DNA of 30,766 bases. Source: Myxococcota bacterium (GTDB taxonomy: Bacteria; Myxococcota_A; UBA9160; PR03). The DNA lies in contig JASJBO010000103.1 of assembly GCA_030066475.1 (NCBI GenBank), forward strand, positions 1-30,766, given 5' to 3'. The notes below the pieces were generated by a model. The model did no database searches and had not been told where the DNA came from. It saw only the letters and a program-made list of their open reading frames with translations. Numbering within the stretch: position 1 is the first letter of the stretch; each line of letters starts with the position of its first letter. Positions 9,086 through 18,603 of the stretch are shown one piece after another. A program made the position numbers and the translations under genes.

Positions 9086-10294
9086 GTGGACTTCGAGCAT
9101 TCCGAGCGCGCCCGCCTCGTGATGGAGCAGGTGGAGCGCTTCGTGCGCGAGCGGGTGGTGCCCAACGAGGCCACCTACCGCGACCAGCTCACCCACAGCG
9201 ACGAGTGGCGCAAGTGGCGGATCCCGCCGGTCCTCGAGGAGCTGAAGGCCGAGGCGAAGGGGCTCGGGCTCTGGAACCTGTTCCTGCCCGACACCGAGTA
9301 CGGCGCCGGCCTCGACAACCGCGACTACGCGCCGATCGCGGAGATCACGGGCCGCAGCTTCCTGGCGCCCGAGGTGTTCAACTGCGCCGCGCCGGACACC
9401 GGCAACGCCGAGGTGCTGGTGCAGTACGGCTCGGCCGAGCAGAAGCGGCAGTGGCTCGAGCCGCTGCTCGACGGGACGATCCGCTCGGGCTTCTCGATGA
9501 CCGAGCCCGCGGTGGCCTCGAGCGACGCCACCAACATGAAGGCCACCTGCGAGATCGTGGGCGACGAGGTGGTGCTGAACGGGGTCAAGTGGTGGACCAG
9601 CGGCGCCGGCGACCCGCGCTGCCGCTTCCTGATCTTCATGGGCGTGACCGATCCGGACGCGGCGCGGCACCAGCGCCACTCGATGGTGCTCGTCCCGATC
9701 GACACCCCGGGCGTGAACGTGCTGCGCATGATCCCGGTGTTCGGGCATCTGGGCGAGCCGCACGGCCACGCCGAGATCGCCTTCGAGGACGTGCGCCTGC
9801 CGGCCTCGAGCGTGATCGCCGGCCCCGGGCGCGGCTTCGAGATCGCGCAGGGGCGACTGGGGCCCGGCCGCATCCACCACTGCATGCGCGCCATCGGTGC
9901 AGCCGAGCGCGCGCTCGAGCGGCTGTGTCAGCGCGCGCTGCACCGCGTGGCGTTCGGCAAGACGCTCGCCAACCTGGGTGGCAACCGCGACGTGATCGCG
10001 AACTGCCGGATGGCGATCGACCAGGCGCGGCTGCTGACGCTCAAGGCCGCCTGGGCGCTCGACACGGTCGGGACCTTCCGCGCGCTCACCGACATCTCGG
10101 CGATCAAGGTGGTGGCGCCCAACGTGCTCCAGCAGGTGGTGGATGCGGCGATCCAGATCCACGGCGGCGAGGGCGTGGCCGACGAGGAGCTGAGCTACCT
10201 GATGGGGATGGCGCGGGCCCTGAGGCTCGCCGACGGCCCCGACGAGGTGCACCGCGGCATGGTGGCGCGGCTGGAGCTCGAGAAGTACCGCTGA
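9086..10294 (+). CDS. Acyl-CoA dehydrogenase (ACAD10/11-like)
   Basis: A 402-residue flavoprotein of the normal family length. The GTG start at 9086 follows a near-perfect AGGAGGT site; the frame stays open some 125 codons further upstream, but that is shadow of the opposite gene. Motifs are [17 protein letters not shown] (FAD/substrate loop), [40 protein letters not shown] and the C-terminal [10 protein letters not shown], which is typical of the ACAD10/ACAD11-like branch where this acidic segment supplies the catalytic base. It oxidises an acyl-CoA to the 2-enoyl-CoA and passes electrons to ETF; chain length is unknown. It stands alone on the plus strand and converges with the metal-response unit 12 bases downstream. 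Confidence 0.95.
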   Translation: MDFEHSERARLVMEQVERFVRERVVPNEATYRDQLTHSDEWRKWRIPPVLEELKAEAKGLGLWNLFLPDTEYGAGLDNRDYAPIAEITGRSFLAPEVFNCAAPDTGNAEVLVQYGSAEQKRQWLEPLLDGTIRSGFSMTEPAVASSDATNMKATCEIVGDEVVLNGVKWWTSGAGDPRCRFLIFMGVTDPDAARHQRHSMVLVPIDTPGVNVLRMIPVFGHLGEPHGHAEIAFEDVRLPASSVIAGPGRGFEIAQGRLGPGRIHHCMRAIGAAERALERLCQRALHRVAFGKTLANLGGNRDVIANCRMAIDQARLLTLKAAWALDTVGTFRALTDISAIKVVAPNVLQQVVDAAIQIHGGEGVADEELSYLMGMARALRLADGPDEVHRGMVARLELEKYR

Positions 10295-10301
10295 TCGTCG
10301 T

Positions 10302-10317
10302 GCGGCTCAGCAGCCGC
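10302..10317. terminator. Perfect hairpin across the stop of the MerF-like gene
   Basis: GCGGCT and AGCCGC form a perfect 6-bp stem with a CAGC loop. The stem lies between the convergent stops of the acyl-CoA dehydrogenase and the MerF-like gene and includes part of the latter's stop codon. It could act as a bidirectional terminator; no T-run is present. Confidence 0.4.
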
Positions 10318-10852
10318 AGCCGTCGTCCGCGGGACGCCGGCGCCAGATCCAGACCAGCAGCGGCGTCGAGACCGCGCCGATCGCGGCGACCTCGGCCAGC
10401 GCGCCTCCGGCGAGCGCGGCGGCGCCGGTGACGCCGAGCGCGAGCAGCAGCGTCGGTCCGAAGCAGCAGACCAGCGCGACGGCGCCGACCGCGAGACCCG
10501 AGCGCAGCCAGCGCGGATCGAGGCGGTGCCTCGGGGTCGGCGCCGCCATCGCCGCGCCGATCACGTCCACGGTGCCCTCCGGTCCGGTGAGGGTCAACGT
10601 GAGCGCTCCGTCCGGACCGTCGTCGTCGATCTCGAAGCGCAGGAAGCTGCAGCACTCTCGCTCGAGCGCGACGAACTCTTCGACCGCGGCGCGCATCGCG
10701 GCGCCGTCCGCGAAGCGCAGCCGGTAGCCGTCGGGCAGCTCGCGCACCTCGGCGGCCCGGGCCACCAGCTGGTCCTGGATCGCGCGCCGCCGCGCCGGCA
10801 GCTCGCGCTCGTCGAGGGTGCACGCGATCGCCTGTGTCTCGCTCACGGCCAT
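10307..10852 (-). CDS. Fusion of a cysteine-containing domain to a MerF-like metal transporter
   Basis: 181 residues. The N-terminal ~100 residues are soluble, with C11 and an ERECCSFLRF motif (C67, C68). I recall this kind of domain from small proteins beside merR genes. Residues about 115-181 resemble MerF: a first membrane helix with the vicinal pair in VCCFGPTLLLALGVTG (C129, C130), a second helix around 155-170, then RRRPADDGCGC with C179 and C181 in place of MerF's C-terminal cysteine pair. MerF carries Hg(II) across the inner membrane by thiol transfer. It follows the MerR gene by 7 bases, so it is almost certainly the regulated target. No mercuric reductase is in the window, so the metal may not be mercury. 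Confidence 0.75.
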   Translation of the reverse strand: MAVSETQAIACTLDERELPARRRAIQDQLVARAAEVRELPDGYRLRFADGAAMRAAVEEFVALERECCSFLRFEIDDDGPDGALTLTLTGPEGTVDVIGAAMAAPTPRHRLDPRWLRSGLAVGAVALVCCFGPTLLLALGVTGAAALAGGALAEVAAIGAVSTPLLVWIWRRRPADDGCGC

Positions 10853-10859
10853 TCTCCGC

Positions 10860-11267
10860 TCAATGGGTCGTGCCGAAGCCGGCGAGCACGTCGCACTTCG
10901 CGACGTCGCCGCCGCAGCGGCAGGCCTCCGCCGTCGCGCGCAGCGCGTCGCGCATGCGGCGCAGCAGCGCGATCTTCTCGTCGATCTGCTCGAGCTTGCG
11001 CTGGGTCAGCTCGAGCAGCTCCGCGGGCGCGTGATCCCGCTCGCGCAGCGCCATGAGCTGCTGGATCTCGCGCAGCGAGAAGCCGAGCGTCTGGGCCTGC
11101 TTGATCGCCCGCAGCGTCGCCACCGTGGACGGCTCGTAGACGCGGTAGCCGGCCGCCGTCCGCGGCGGCGCCGCGATCAGTCCGCGGCGCTCGTAGTAGT
11201 GCAGGGTCTGGACGCTGATGCCGGCCGCCCGTGCGGCCTGGCCGACCTTGAGGCTCGGGGAGTCCAT
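10860..11267 (-). CDS. MerR family metal-responsive transcriptional regulator
   Basis: 135 residues, usual MerR length. The N-terminal winged helix reads LKVGQAARAAGISVQTLHYY then ERRGLI, with a long dimerisation helix and a C-terminal metal loop ACRCGGDVAKC (C116, C118, C125). C116 and C125 have the C-x8-C spacing of MerR C117/C126. The position of MerR C82 appears to be alanine (RERDHAPAEL, with H79 next to it), so the site is not a textbook three-cysteine Hg(II) site. ATG 11267 is chosen because the frame's longer start (11306) lies inside the promoter palindrome. No Shine-Dalgarno precedes the ATG; see the promoter entry. It should twist its own promoter on binding metal and switch on the MerF-like gene. 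Confidence 0.93.
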   Translation of the reverse strand: MDSPSLKVGQAARAAGISVQTLHYYERRGLIAAPPRTAAGYRVYEPSTVATLRAIKQAQTLGFSLREIQQLMALRERDHAPAELLELTQRKLEQIDEKIALLRRMRDALRATAEACRCGGDVAKCDVLAGFGTTH

Positions 11268-11274
11268 GGCCGGT

Positions 11275-11306
11275 AGGATAGACCCTATAGCAAGGTATAG
11301 GGTCAA
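11275..11306 (-). promoter_or_regulatory. MerR-type operator and promoter of the merR unit
   Basis: On the minus strand the -35 TTGACC (11306-11301) and -10 TATCCT (11280-11275) are separated by 20 bases; read as CTATCC the spacing is 19. The spacer carries a perfect 9+9 inverted repeat, GACCCTATA and TATAGGGTC around CCTTGC (11281-11304). An over-long spacer with a centred palindrome is the hallmark of MerR-family promoters, and the CCTTGC centre is like that of the E. coli copA promoter. Transcription would start near 11268, right at the ATG. Confidence 0.85.
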
Positions 11307-11311
11307 GCCCC

Positions 11312-11328
11312 GCGGCGGGACCAGCCGC
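11312..11328 (-). terminator. Hairpin after the symporter gene
   Basis: GCGGC and GCCGC form a 5-bp stem with a 7-base loop immediately after the symporter stop and just before the merR -35 box. It could insulate the merR unit from read-through. Short and without a T-run, so tentative. Confidence 0.3.
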
Positions 11329-13034
11329 TCAGGGGTCGCCCGGCTCGCGGCCCGTGTCCGGCAGCCGGATCTCCTGCACGAACTGGCGCACCGCGTCGGA
11401 CGGCGGCTCGGTCAGGCGGCTCACCGTCCAGGTGACGGCGAGGTTCAGCAGCATGCCCACCGTCCCGATGCCCTCGGGGCTGATGCCGAACAGCCAGCGG
11501 TCGGGGCCCGCCGCGCGGTCGACGAAGCGGAACCAGATGATGTAGGCGGCGGTGACGCCGATGCCGAGCAGCATGCCGGCGATCGCGCCCTGCTTGTTGG
11601 TGCGCTCGTCGAAGATGCCGAGCAGCAGCACCGGGAAGAAGCTCGCGGCCGCCAGCCCGAAGGCGAACGCCACCACCTGCGCCACGAAGCCCGGCGGGTA
11701 GATGCCGAGCAGCCCCGCCACCACCACCGCGGCCGCCGCCGCGATGCGCGCCATGCGCAGCTCGTCGGCCTGCCGCATGTCCTTCCACAGCACCGACTTG
11801 AGCAGGTCGTGCGACACCGAGGCGGAGATCACCAGCAGCAGGCCGGCGGCCGTCGACAGCGCCGCCGCGAGGCCGCCCGCCGCGACCAGCGCCACCACCC
11901 AGGCCGGCAGCTTCGCGATCTCGGGGTTGGCGAGCACCATGATGTCGCGGTCGACGTCGAGCTCGTTGGTGGCGGGGTCGCCGCCGTACTGGATGCGCCC
12001 GTCGCCGTTGCGGTCGGCGAAGCGGATCAGCCCGGTCTCCTCCCAGTTGCGGAACCAGTCGGGCGCCTCGGCGACGGGCCGGTCGTGCAGGGTCTGGATC
12101 ATGTTGACGCGCGCGAAGGCCGCGACCGCCGGCGCCGTGGTGTAGAGCAGCGCGATGAAGAGCAGCGCCCACATCGCGCTCCAGCGCGCCGCGCGCGCGC
12201 TCGGCACGGTGTAGAAGCGGATCAGGACGTGGGGCAGGCCGGCGGTGCCGACCATCAGCGCCATCGTGATGGCGAGCACGTCCAACATACTCTTCTTGCC
12301 GGGCACCCAGGCGCCCGTGTACTCGGGCAGGCCCAGGTCGCGGTGGATGGCGTCGAGCGCCTCGAGCAGCGCCATGCCCGCCTGCGGGCCCTCGACGAGC
12401 TTCGAGCCGAAGCCGATCTGCGGCACCGGCGAGCCGGTGAGCATCCAGGAGATGGCCGCGGCCGGCACCAGGAACGCGACGATCAGCACGCAGTACTGCG
12501 CGACCTGCGTGTAGGTGACGCCGCGCATGCCGCCCAGGACCGCGTAGCAGAACACGATGCCCACGCCGACCAGCACGCCGGTGGTGACGTCGACCTCGAG
12601 GAAGCGCGAGAACACCACGCCCACGCCGCGCATCTGGCCCGCGACGTAGGTGAACGAGACGAAGATCGCGCAGAAGACCGCCACCACGCGCGCGGTCTGC
12701 GACTCGTAGCGGTCGCCCACGAACTCGGGCACGGTGTAGCGGCCGTACTTGCGCAGGTAGGGCGCCAGCAGCAGCGCCAGCAGCACGTAGCCGCCGGTCC
12801 AGCCCATCAGGTAGATGGCGCCCGTGTAGCCCATGAACGAGATCAAACCGGCCATCGAGATGAACGAGGCGGCGCTCATCCAGTCGGCGCCGGTGGCCAT
12901 GCCGTTGGCGAGCGGCGGCACGCCGCGCCCGGCTACGTAGAAGCCGGCGGTGGAGCTGACCCGGCTCCACACCGCGATGCCGATGTAGAGCCCGAAGCTC
13001 AGCCCGACGATCACCCAGGTCCAGGCCTGGATGC

Positions 13035-13038
<4 letters not shown>
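11329..13038 (-). CDS. Sodium:solute symporter (VC_2705-type, acetate/monocarboxylate-like)
   Basis: A 569-residue SSS-family membrane protein with about 13 hydrophobic segments. Recognisable stretches are GFYVAGRGVPPLANGMATGA then DWMSAASFISMAG, YTVPEFVGDRY, and AAGGLAAALSTAAGLLLVIS. A hydrophilic loop inserted before that last segment (RFADRNGDGRIQYGG...ELDVDRDIMVLANPEIAKLP) is typical of the VC_2705 subfamily and contains an EF-hand-like DRNGDGRIQY. It probably imports a small carboxylate with Na+, the substrate unproven. The start is a TTG at 13038 that overlaps the DUF4212 stop (TTGA), matching the usual pairing of these two genes. The frame remains open upstream, but that is antisense shadow. 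Confidence 0.93.
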
Positions 13039-13316
<278 letters not shown>

Positions 13317-13425
13317 CGGCCTCCCCCCTGCGGCTGCCGGGGACCGTAGCACCGCGCGTTGGCCCGGTTCCCCCGCCGGCACGGTAGGCTAGCCTCCGGC
13401 TCCCGACCGCGGAGGGAGCGAAGTC

Positions 13426-13806
13426 ATGAGAGGACTCCCGGCACCGCGCGCGCTCGCGCTGCTGCTCGTCGTGCTGCTGCTGGGCGCCGCGTGTGCCAGC
13501 GGTCAGCTTCCCGCCGGCCAGTCGATCGCGGCCGCCGACTACGCCATCGCGAAGGCCGAGGAGGACGGCGGGGCCGAGTACGCGCCGGTGGTGATGCGGC
13601 AGGCCAAGGACAAGCTCGCGCGCGCCCGCGTCGAGCGCGACAAGAAGCGGCACGACCGGGCGCGGCGCCTGGCCAACGAGGCCACCGTCGAGGCGCAGCT
13701 CGCCGACGCGATGGCGCGGCACGGACGCGCGACGGCCGAGCTGACCGCCGCGGAGCGCCGCAACCACGATCTCCAGGCGGAGATCGAGCGGAGCGGACGG
13801 CGATGA
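13426..13806 (+). CDS. DUF4398 domain protein, probable lipoprotein
   Basis: 126 residues with an export signal (RALALLLVVLLLGAACAS). The cysteine at 23 may be lipidated, though Gly instead of Leu at -3 makes the lipobox weak. The mature part is helical and charged, with AAADYAIAKAEEDGGAEYAP then KDKLARARVERDKK and repeated Ala-rich segments, fitting DUF4398. Such proteins are often encoded beside OmpA lipoproteins, as here. GGAGGGAG sits upstream of the ATG at 13426. The stop overlaps the next gene's start (ATGA). Likely role: an envelope-associated coiled-coil partner of the OmpA protein; no enzymatic motif is visible. Confidence 0.85.
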   Translation: MRGLPAPRALALLLVVLLLGAACASGQLPAGQSIAAADYAIAKAEEDGGAEYAPVVMRQAKDKLARARVERDKKRHDRARRLANEATVEAQLADAMARHGRATAELTAAERRNHDLQAEIERSGRR

Positions 13807-14687
13807 AGCCTTCCCTCCGACTCTGCGGCCCCGTCGCCCTCGCCGGCACACTGCTGCTCGCGGCCTGCGCCGGGCCGCCCCAGCCGACGCCCGAGCTCGT
13901 CGACGCGCGCGAGCGCTACCGACAGGCCGAGGCCAACCAGGCGATCGACCCCGACCAGTCGGTGCAGATGTACGAGGCGCGCAAGGAGCTCGACCACGCC
14001 GGACGGGCGCTCGAGGAGAAGGAGTCGCCCGGCATCGTGAACCACTACGCGCGGCTTGCCGCCACGCGCGTGCGGATCGCGCAGCTCGACGCCGAGACGC
14101 GCCAGATGCGCGCGCGCGTCCAGGAGCTCGAGCAGCAGGCCGGCGAGATGCGGCTCGAGGCGCGCACGCGCGAGGCCGACCGCGCGGCGGAGCGCGCCGC
14201 CGTCGCGACGGAGCGCGCCGCCGTCGCGACCGAGCGCGCCGTGGCCGCCAAGCGCGCAGCCCGGGAAGCCGAGCAGAAGCTCGACCAGCTCGAGGCCGAG
14301 CAGACCGAGCGCGGGCTGGTGCTCACCCTGGGCGGCGTGCTCTTCGAGTTCGGCAAGGCGGCGCTCAAGCCGGCTGCCGAGCAGCAGATCGCGCGCATCG
14401 CGGGCTTCCTGATCGCGAACCCCCGGCGCGCGGTGCTGATCGAGGGCCACACCGACGACGTCGGCTCCGACGCGGTCAATCAGAAGCTGTCGCTGGCGCG
14501 GGCCGAGTCGGTGCGAGAGGCCCTGCTGGCGAACGGGATCGAGCCCTCGCGCCTGCAGGCCGAAGGGTTCGGCAAGGCCTTCCCCGTCGCGGCGAACACG
14601 ACCGACGCCGGCCGGCGGGCCAACCGGCGCGTCGAGATCATCATCCTCGAGCCGGGGCAGTCGATCGGGTCGGCGCGCCGTCGCTGA
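13803..14687 (+). CDS. OmpA-family peptidoglycan-associated lipoprotein with DUF4398-like N-terminus
   Basis: 294 residues. The signal peptide ends in a canonical lipobox LAAC (C22), so it should be anchored to the outer membrane. Residues about 30-90 repeat the DUF4398-like pattern. Residues about 90-175 form a long coiled coil, with a short tandem ERAAVAT repeat. The C-terminal ~120 residues are an OmpA domain: FEFGKAALKP, IEGHTDDVGSDAVNQKLSLA then RAESV, and GRRANRRVEIII. The Asp and Arg that hold diaminopimelate of peptidoglycan are present. The protein therefore links outer membrane to cell wall. Translationally coupled to the DUF4398 gene (overlap 13803-13806). Confidence 0.95.
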   Translation: MKPSLRLCGPVALAGTLLLAACAGPPQPTPELVDARERYRQAEANQAIDPDQSVQMYEARKELDHAGRALEEKESPGIVNHYARLAATRVRIAQLDAETRQMRARVQELEQQAGEMRLEARTREADRAAERAAVATERAAVATERAVAAKRAAREAEQKLDQLEAEQTERGLVLTLGGVLFEFGKAALKPAAEQQIARIAGFLIANPRRAVLIEGHTDDVGSDAVNQKLSLARAESVREALLANGIEPSRLQAEGFGKAFPVAANTTDAGRRANRRVEIIILEPGQSIGSARRR

Positions 14688-14704
14688 GGCGCCCGGGCTC
14701 TCGA

Positions 14705-14728
14705 GCTGAGCGACGGGTTGCGCTCAGC
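14705..14728. terminator. Perfect 8-bp hairpin shared by convergent genes
   Basis: GCTGAGCG and CGCTCAGC form an 8-bp perfect stem around the loop ACGGGTTG. It lies between the OmpA gene and the repeat-protein gene, and the right arm contains the latter's stop codon. It is the strongest hairpin at any convergent junction here and could serve both strands, though no T-run follows. Confidence 0.5.
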
Positions 14729-17696
14729 GCCGGCGCCGACGCCCCAGCGCGGCGAGCAGCAGCGCCAGCTCCGCGCCGAGGCCGCAGCCGCCCGAGCCCT
14801 CGTTCCGGAGGAACGGCGACGCGCACTGCGGGTCGGCGTCGCCCAGCGGGACCCCGCCGTTCGCGAAGGCGCCGCCGTCGAAGTCGATGCCGCCGTCGCC
14901 GTCGTTGTCGAGGCCGTCGCTGCACTTCGGGTCCTCGAACGAGAGCCACGGCTCCTCGCAGCCCAGGTCGGCCGGGAAGTCGGTGGCGCCGTCGCCGTCG
15001 TTGTCGAAGCCGTCGTCGCAGGGCGTGAGGTCGTCGGTCTCGGAGACGTCGCTCGGGCCCGAGCAGCCGCGATCGCCTGGGAAGTCGGTGGCGCCGTCGC
15101 CGTCGTCGTCGAGGCCGTTGTCGCAGACCTCGAGCGCGGAGAGCGCCACGGCGAACAGCTCGCGGCCGACGGGCAGGCCGTCGGCGGCGAAGTAGACCAG
15201 GTCGTCCACGCGCGTGAACCCGGCGGGCGACGAGTCGGTGGCGCCGGGCTCGACGTCGGCGAGCAGTCCCGTCCCCGCCGGCGTGCCGTCGCTGGCCCAG
15301 ACCTCGCAGCCCGCCGCCGGAGAGCAGTGGGCGAACACGAGGGCTCCCCCGGCCGTGTCCGCGTCGGAGAAGTCGACCGGGGCGTCGGCGCCGCCGGGCT
15401 CGAGGTCGGCCACCAGGCGCGTCCCGTCCTCGCTGCCGTCGCTGCGCCAGAGCTCGCGGCCGTGCACGCCGTCGTCGGCGGTGAAGTAGAGCAGCCCCGC
15501 GCCGGCGATCAGGTCGGTCGGCGCCGACCCCTCGGCGCCGGGGCGGATGTCGCGAACGCGGGCGGTCCCGGCCGCCGTGCCGTCGCTGCGCCAGAGCTCG
15601 GGACCGCTGGCGCCGTCGTCGGCGCGAAAGAAGACCTGCCCCGCGAACGGGACGAGCTCGCCGAGCGCGTCGAACGCGTGCACCATCCAGGTGCCCGGCG
15701 CGGTGCCGTCGCTGCGCCAGAGCGCGGGCCCTTGGGTCCCGTCGTCGGCGCCGAACAGCGCCAGGTCTCCCAGCCGGACCAGCTCGCCGTCGAGCATCCC
15801 GCCGGCCGGCCCGGGGGCGATCTCCACGACCGGCACCGTGCTGGCCACCGTCCCCTCGCTGCGCCACAGCTCGCGGTTGCCGGCGGTCGCGTCCTCGGCC
15901 GCGAACAGCGCGAAGGGGCCGAGCGACAGGATCGGACCGATCGCGCGCGGGACCGAGGGCGAGGGCGCCACCGGCGAGAGTCGCTGCGTGCCGATCACCT
16001 GGCCCTGCGTCTTGTAGAGCACCGACGTCTCTTCGGAGAGCCCGGCTCGGAACAGCACGTCCCCATCGTCCAGGCCTTCGAAGCCGGAGGTCGTGCCGAT
16101 GTTGCCGCGCAGCAGAAAGGTTCCGCCGGAGCTGCCATCGCTGCGCGCGACTCCGTTGTTGTCGAAGTAGAGCAGCCCGTTCGCGAACGCCTGACCGCTC
16201 GGGACGACCCCGAAGCCCGGGGCGAAGTCGATGCCGTAGGTTCCCCCGGGCGTCCCGTCGCTCACCCAGATATCCTCGCCGTCCGGCGCGCTGGCCACCG
16301 TGAAGAAGAGCCGGTCGCCGCCCGGCGTGAGCCCGTCCGGGCCCGAGCCGAGCGACGGGCCGACGGCGAGGTTCGCGAGCTGGCGCGTGCCCGCGGTCGT
16401 GCCGTCGCTGAGCCAGGGCTCGGCGCCGTCGCCCCCGTCCGCGCGGAAGAACAGCTCGCCGCCCGCGTCCACGAGGCCCGCGATGAAGGAGAGCGCCGTC
16501 ACCGGCTGCGTGCCCGCGGCCGTCCCGTCGGTGCGATAGAGGGTGGGGGAGGCACCGCCCGACTCGACGAACAGCGCGAGCGCGCCGATCGAGGTCAGCT
16601 CGCCCACCGACGAGCTGGCGGCGCCCGGGCTCAGGTCGGTCACCAGCCAGGTGCCGGCCGCGGTGCCGTCGCTGCGCCAGAGCTCCCTCCCATGGGTGCC
16701 ATCGTCCGCCGGGAACAGCGCCACGCCGTTCAGCTCGACGGCGGGCCCCGCGTCGAACGGGAGGGCTCCCGGCATGAGGTCCGCGACCTGCTGCGTCCCG
16801 GCCGCGGTGCCGTCGCTGGTCCACAGCTCCCGACCGGTCGTGTTCTCGAAGGCCGTGAAGAAGAGCAGTCCGCCCACCGCGCCCAGCACGGTCGGGCTCG
16901 AGCTCCCGAAGGGGTGGATGTCCTCCACGACGGTGGTGCCGGCCACCGTTCCGTCGCTGCGCCACAGCTCGCGGCCGACTCCGGTCGCCCGGTTGACGAA
17001 GAAGAGCAGGCCGCCCGCCTCGGTGAGCTGCTCGGGATCGGAGAGCTGGCCGGGGCCCGGCCAGCTGTCGGCCAGCAGCAGGGTGCCGGAGGCCGTTCCG
17101 TCGCTGCGCCACACCTCGACGCCGGTCGCGCCGTCGTCGGCCACGAAGAAGAGCAGTCCGCCGGCCTCCGTCATCTGCTCGATGGCGGCGCCCTCCGGGC
17201 CCGGTCGCAGCTCCAGCATCGCCGTTCCCGGCTGCGTGGCGTCCGTCACCCACAGCTCCCGGCCGTTCGTGCCGTCGTCGGCCACGAAGAAGGCCAGGCC
17301 GCCCGCGGCCACGAGCGGCCCCAGGTAGGTCCAGCTCGGGAGCCCGGCGATCGGCTGCGTGCCGGCCTCCGTGCCGTCGGTCGTCCACAGCGTGCCGCCG
17401 CTGCGGAAGAGCCTCAGCCCGCCGACCTCGACCGGCGACCAGGTCTGCGGCGACAGGACCCGGGTGCCCGCCTCCGTGCCGTCCGACTCGTAGAGCGCGT
17501 TGCCCAGCTCCGGCGTGGTCGCGGTGAAGTAGATCAGCCCTTGCTCCGCGCCGGCGAAGCTGGGGTTCGAGTTCACGGTCGGGGTGGTGGTCTCGAGGTC
17601 CTCCACCAGGAAGGCGGGGCTCTGCGCGCCGGCGGTCGCGGCGAGCAGGCCGAAGGGGACCAGGAGGGCGAGGCGGAGCAGTCCGGGTACGGGCAT
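14724..17696 (-). CDS. Secreted ELWxSDGTxxGT-repeat protein with MYXO-CTERM-like tail
   Basis: 990 residues from an ATG at 17696 with GGAGG upstream; the frame continues upstream as shadow. A signal peptide ([19 protein letters not shown]) is followed by 17 recognisable copies of a ~45-residue repeat of the form [12 protein letters not shown]...PG...LLFFVADDG, probably a beta-propeller-like fold. Then come three [23 protein letters not shown] calcium-binding repeats. The C-terminus [19 protein letters not shown] followed by five Arg looks like a MYXO-CTERM sorting signal: a cysteine, a hydrophobic helix and a basic end. Such proteins are thought to be cut near the cysteine and displayed on the surface. 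Function unknown. A weak GTGACA/TAGGAT pair at 17755-17725 with a 19-base gap might be its promoter. Confidence 0.85.
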   Translation of the reverse strand: MPVPGLLRLALLVPFGLLAATAGAQSPAFLVEDLETTTPTVNSNPSFAGAEQGLIYFTATTPELGNALYESDGTEAGTRVLSPQTWSPVEVGGLRLFRSGGTLWTTDGTEAGTQPIAGLPSWTYLGPLVAAGGLAFFVADDGTNGRELWVTDATQPGTAMLELRPGPEGAAIEQMTEAGGLLFFVADDGATGVEVWRSDGTASGTLLLADSWPGPGQLSDPEQLTEAGGLLFFVNRATGVGRELWRSDGTVAGTTVVEDIHPFGSSSPTVLGAVGGLLFFTAFENTTGRELWTSDGTAAGTQQVADLMPGALPFDAGPAVELNGVALFPADDGTHGRELWRSDGTAAGTWLVTDLSPGAASSSVGELTSIGALALFVESGGASPTLYRTDGTAAGTQPVTALSFIAGLVDAGGELFFRADGGDGAEPWLSDGTTAGTRQLANLAVGPSLGSGPDGLTPGGDRLFFTVASAPDGEDIWVSDGTPGGTYGIDFAPGFGVVPSGQAFANGLLYFDNNGVARSDGSSGGTFLLRGNIGTTSGFEGLDDGDVLFRAGLSEETSVLYKTQGQVIGTQRLSPVAPSPSVPRAIGPILSLGPFALFAAEDATAGNRELWRSEGTVASTVPVVEIAPGPAGGMLDGELVRLGDLALFGADDGTQGPALWRSDGTAPGTWMVHAFDALGELVPFAGQVFFRADDGASGPELWRSDGTAAGTARVRDIRPGAEGSAPTDLIAGAGLLYFTADDGVHGRELWRSDGSEDGTRLVADLEPGGADAPVDFSDADTAGGALVFAHCSPAAGCEVWASDGTPAGTGLLADVEPGATDSSPAGFTRVDDLVYFAADGLPVGRELFAVALSALEVCDNGLDDDGDGATDFPGDRGCSGPSDVSETDDLTPCDDGFDNDGDGATDFPADLGCEEPWLSFEDPKCSDGLDNDGDGGIDFDGGAFANGGVPLGDADPQCASPFLRNEGSGGCGLGAELALLLAALGRRRRR

Positions 17697-17751
17697 CGCG
17701 GGGCCTCCAGCGCCGGCCCCCCCAATCCTACCACCGCGGCGCTCCCAGGTG

Positions 17752-18603
17752 TCACAGCTCCTTCGAGGCCAGCAGCTCCACCGGATCGCGCAGGTCGACG
17801 GCGCCCAGGTAGCCGCCGCCCGCGGCCAGCGCATCGTGCACCGCGTAGCCGAGCAGCTCCTGCGCGCGGCGCGGCAGGGTGCGCGCGACCTCGGGCGGCG
17901 TGCTGAGCGAGTGGTTCTCCTCGGTGCGCAGCCAGCCCACCGTGAAGCTCATGTGCATGCCGCGCCGCCAGGTGTCGGCGCTCGTGTTGGGGCCGCCGCC
18001 GTGGATCGTCGAGCCGAGGTAGACCACGGCGGAGCCGGCCCGCATCTCGGCCGCGGCGATCTCGTCGTCGGTCGGCTGGCGGTCGAGCGGCCAGCGGTGG
18101 CTACCGGGCACCACGCGCGTGGCCCCGGTGTCGGCGTCGAAGTCGACCAGCGCGATCACCGAGGCGAGCTGGATCTCGGGGTGCGGCCGCGGCAGGTGGA
18201 CCCACACCGCCTCGTCGCGGTGCAGCAGCTGCGGCTCCGCGCCGGGGCCGCGGTCGAGCACCTGCGCCACGTTGAGCTGGTAGCTGGCGCACGAGGGGCC
18301 CAGCACTGCGTCGGCCAGCGCGAGGTAGATCGGGTGGCACAGGACCTCGCTGGCGAACACGCGCGACTTCGCCGCCACGCCGGTCAGGTGGCGGGTGTGC
18401 TTGCCGAAGAACCAGTCGATCGCGGGACTCAGGAAGGTGCGGTCGGGTCGCGCGGCGGCGAGGTGCGGATCGAGCTCGGCGTTGAAGCGCGCCAGCAGCT
18501 CGGCGTCGAGCAGGTCCTCGACGATGACGCCGCCGTGCTCGCGCAGCGTCTCGACGATGCGCTCGACCGGCTCGGCGCCCGCCAGGCGCGGGATCGTCGC
18601 CAT
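17752..18603 (-). CDS. Phytanoyl-CoA dioxygenase (PhyH) family protein
   Basis: 283 residues, the usual size of bacterial PhyH proteins. These are Fe(II)/2-oxoglutarate-dependent oxygenases. The iron triad is visible: H128 and D130 in LLHRDEAVW (HxD) and H201 in [10 protein letters not shown]. An arginine at WRRGMHMSF (213/214) fits the 2-oxoglutarate contact, and [12 protein letters not shown] is a family signature. ATG 18603 is chosen because GGAGGGAG lies ahead of it and [12 protein letters not shown] begins the fold. The frame, however, stays open into an arylsulfotransferase remnant upstream, so a 410-residue fusion starting at 18984 is formally possible. Substrate unknown. Confidence 0.9.
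   Translation of the reverse strand: MATIPRLAGAEPVERIVETLREHGGVIVEDLLDAELLARFNAELDPHLAAARPDRTFLSPAIDWFFGKHTRHLTGVAAKSRVFASEVLCHPIYLALADAVLGPSCASYQLNVAQVLDRGPGAEPQLLHRDEAVWVHLPRPHPEIQLASVIALVDFDADTGATRVVPGSHRWPLDRQPTDDEIAAAEMRAGSAVVYLGSTIHGGGPNTSADTWRRGMHMSFTVGWLRTEENHSLSTPPEVARTLPRRAQELLGYAVHDALAAGGGYLGAVDLRDPVELLASKEL

Noticed and set aside
7517..10252. Upstream extension of gpsA to a 1245-residue protein
   Set aside because: The added sequence is a shadow of the acyltransferase and acyl-CoA dehydrogenase genes; GpsA motifs begin at [11 protein letters not shown].
7462..10431. Plus-strand open frame of 989 codons
   Set aside because: It crosses three real genes on both strands and has no domain signature; it is a shadow frame.
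14190..14250. Tandem repeat in the OmpA gene as a possible mobile or phase-variable repeat
   Set aside because: The ERAAVAT repeat is a 21-base in-frame coiled-coil repeat with only about two to three copies; slippage would not change frame.
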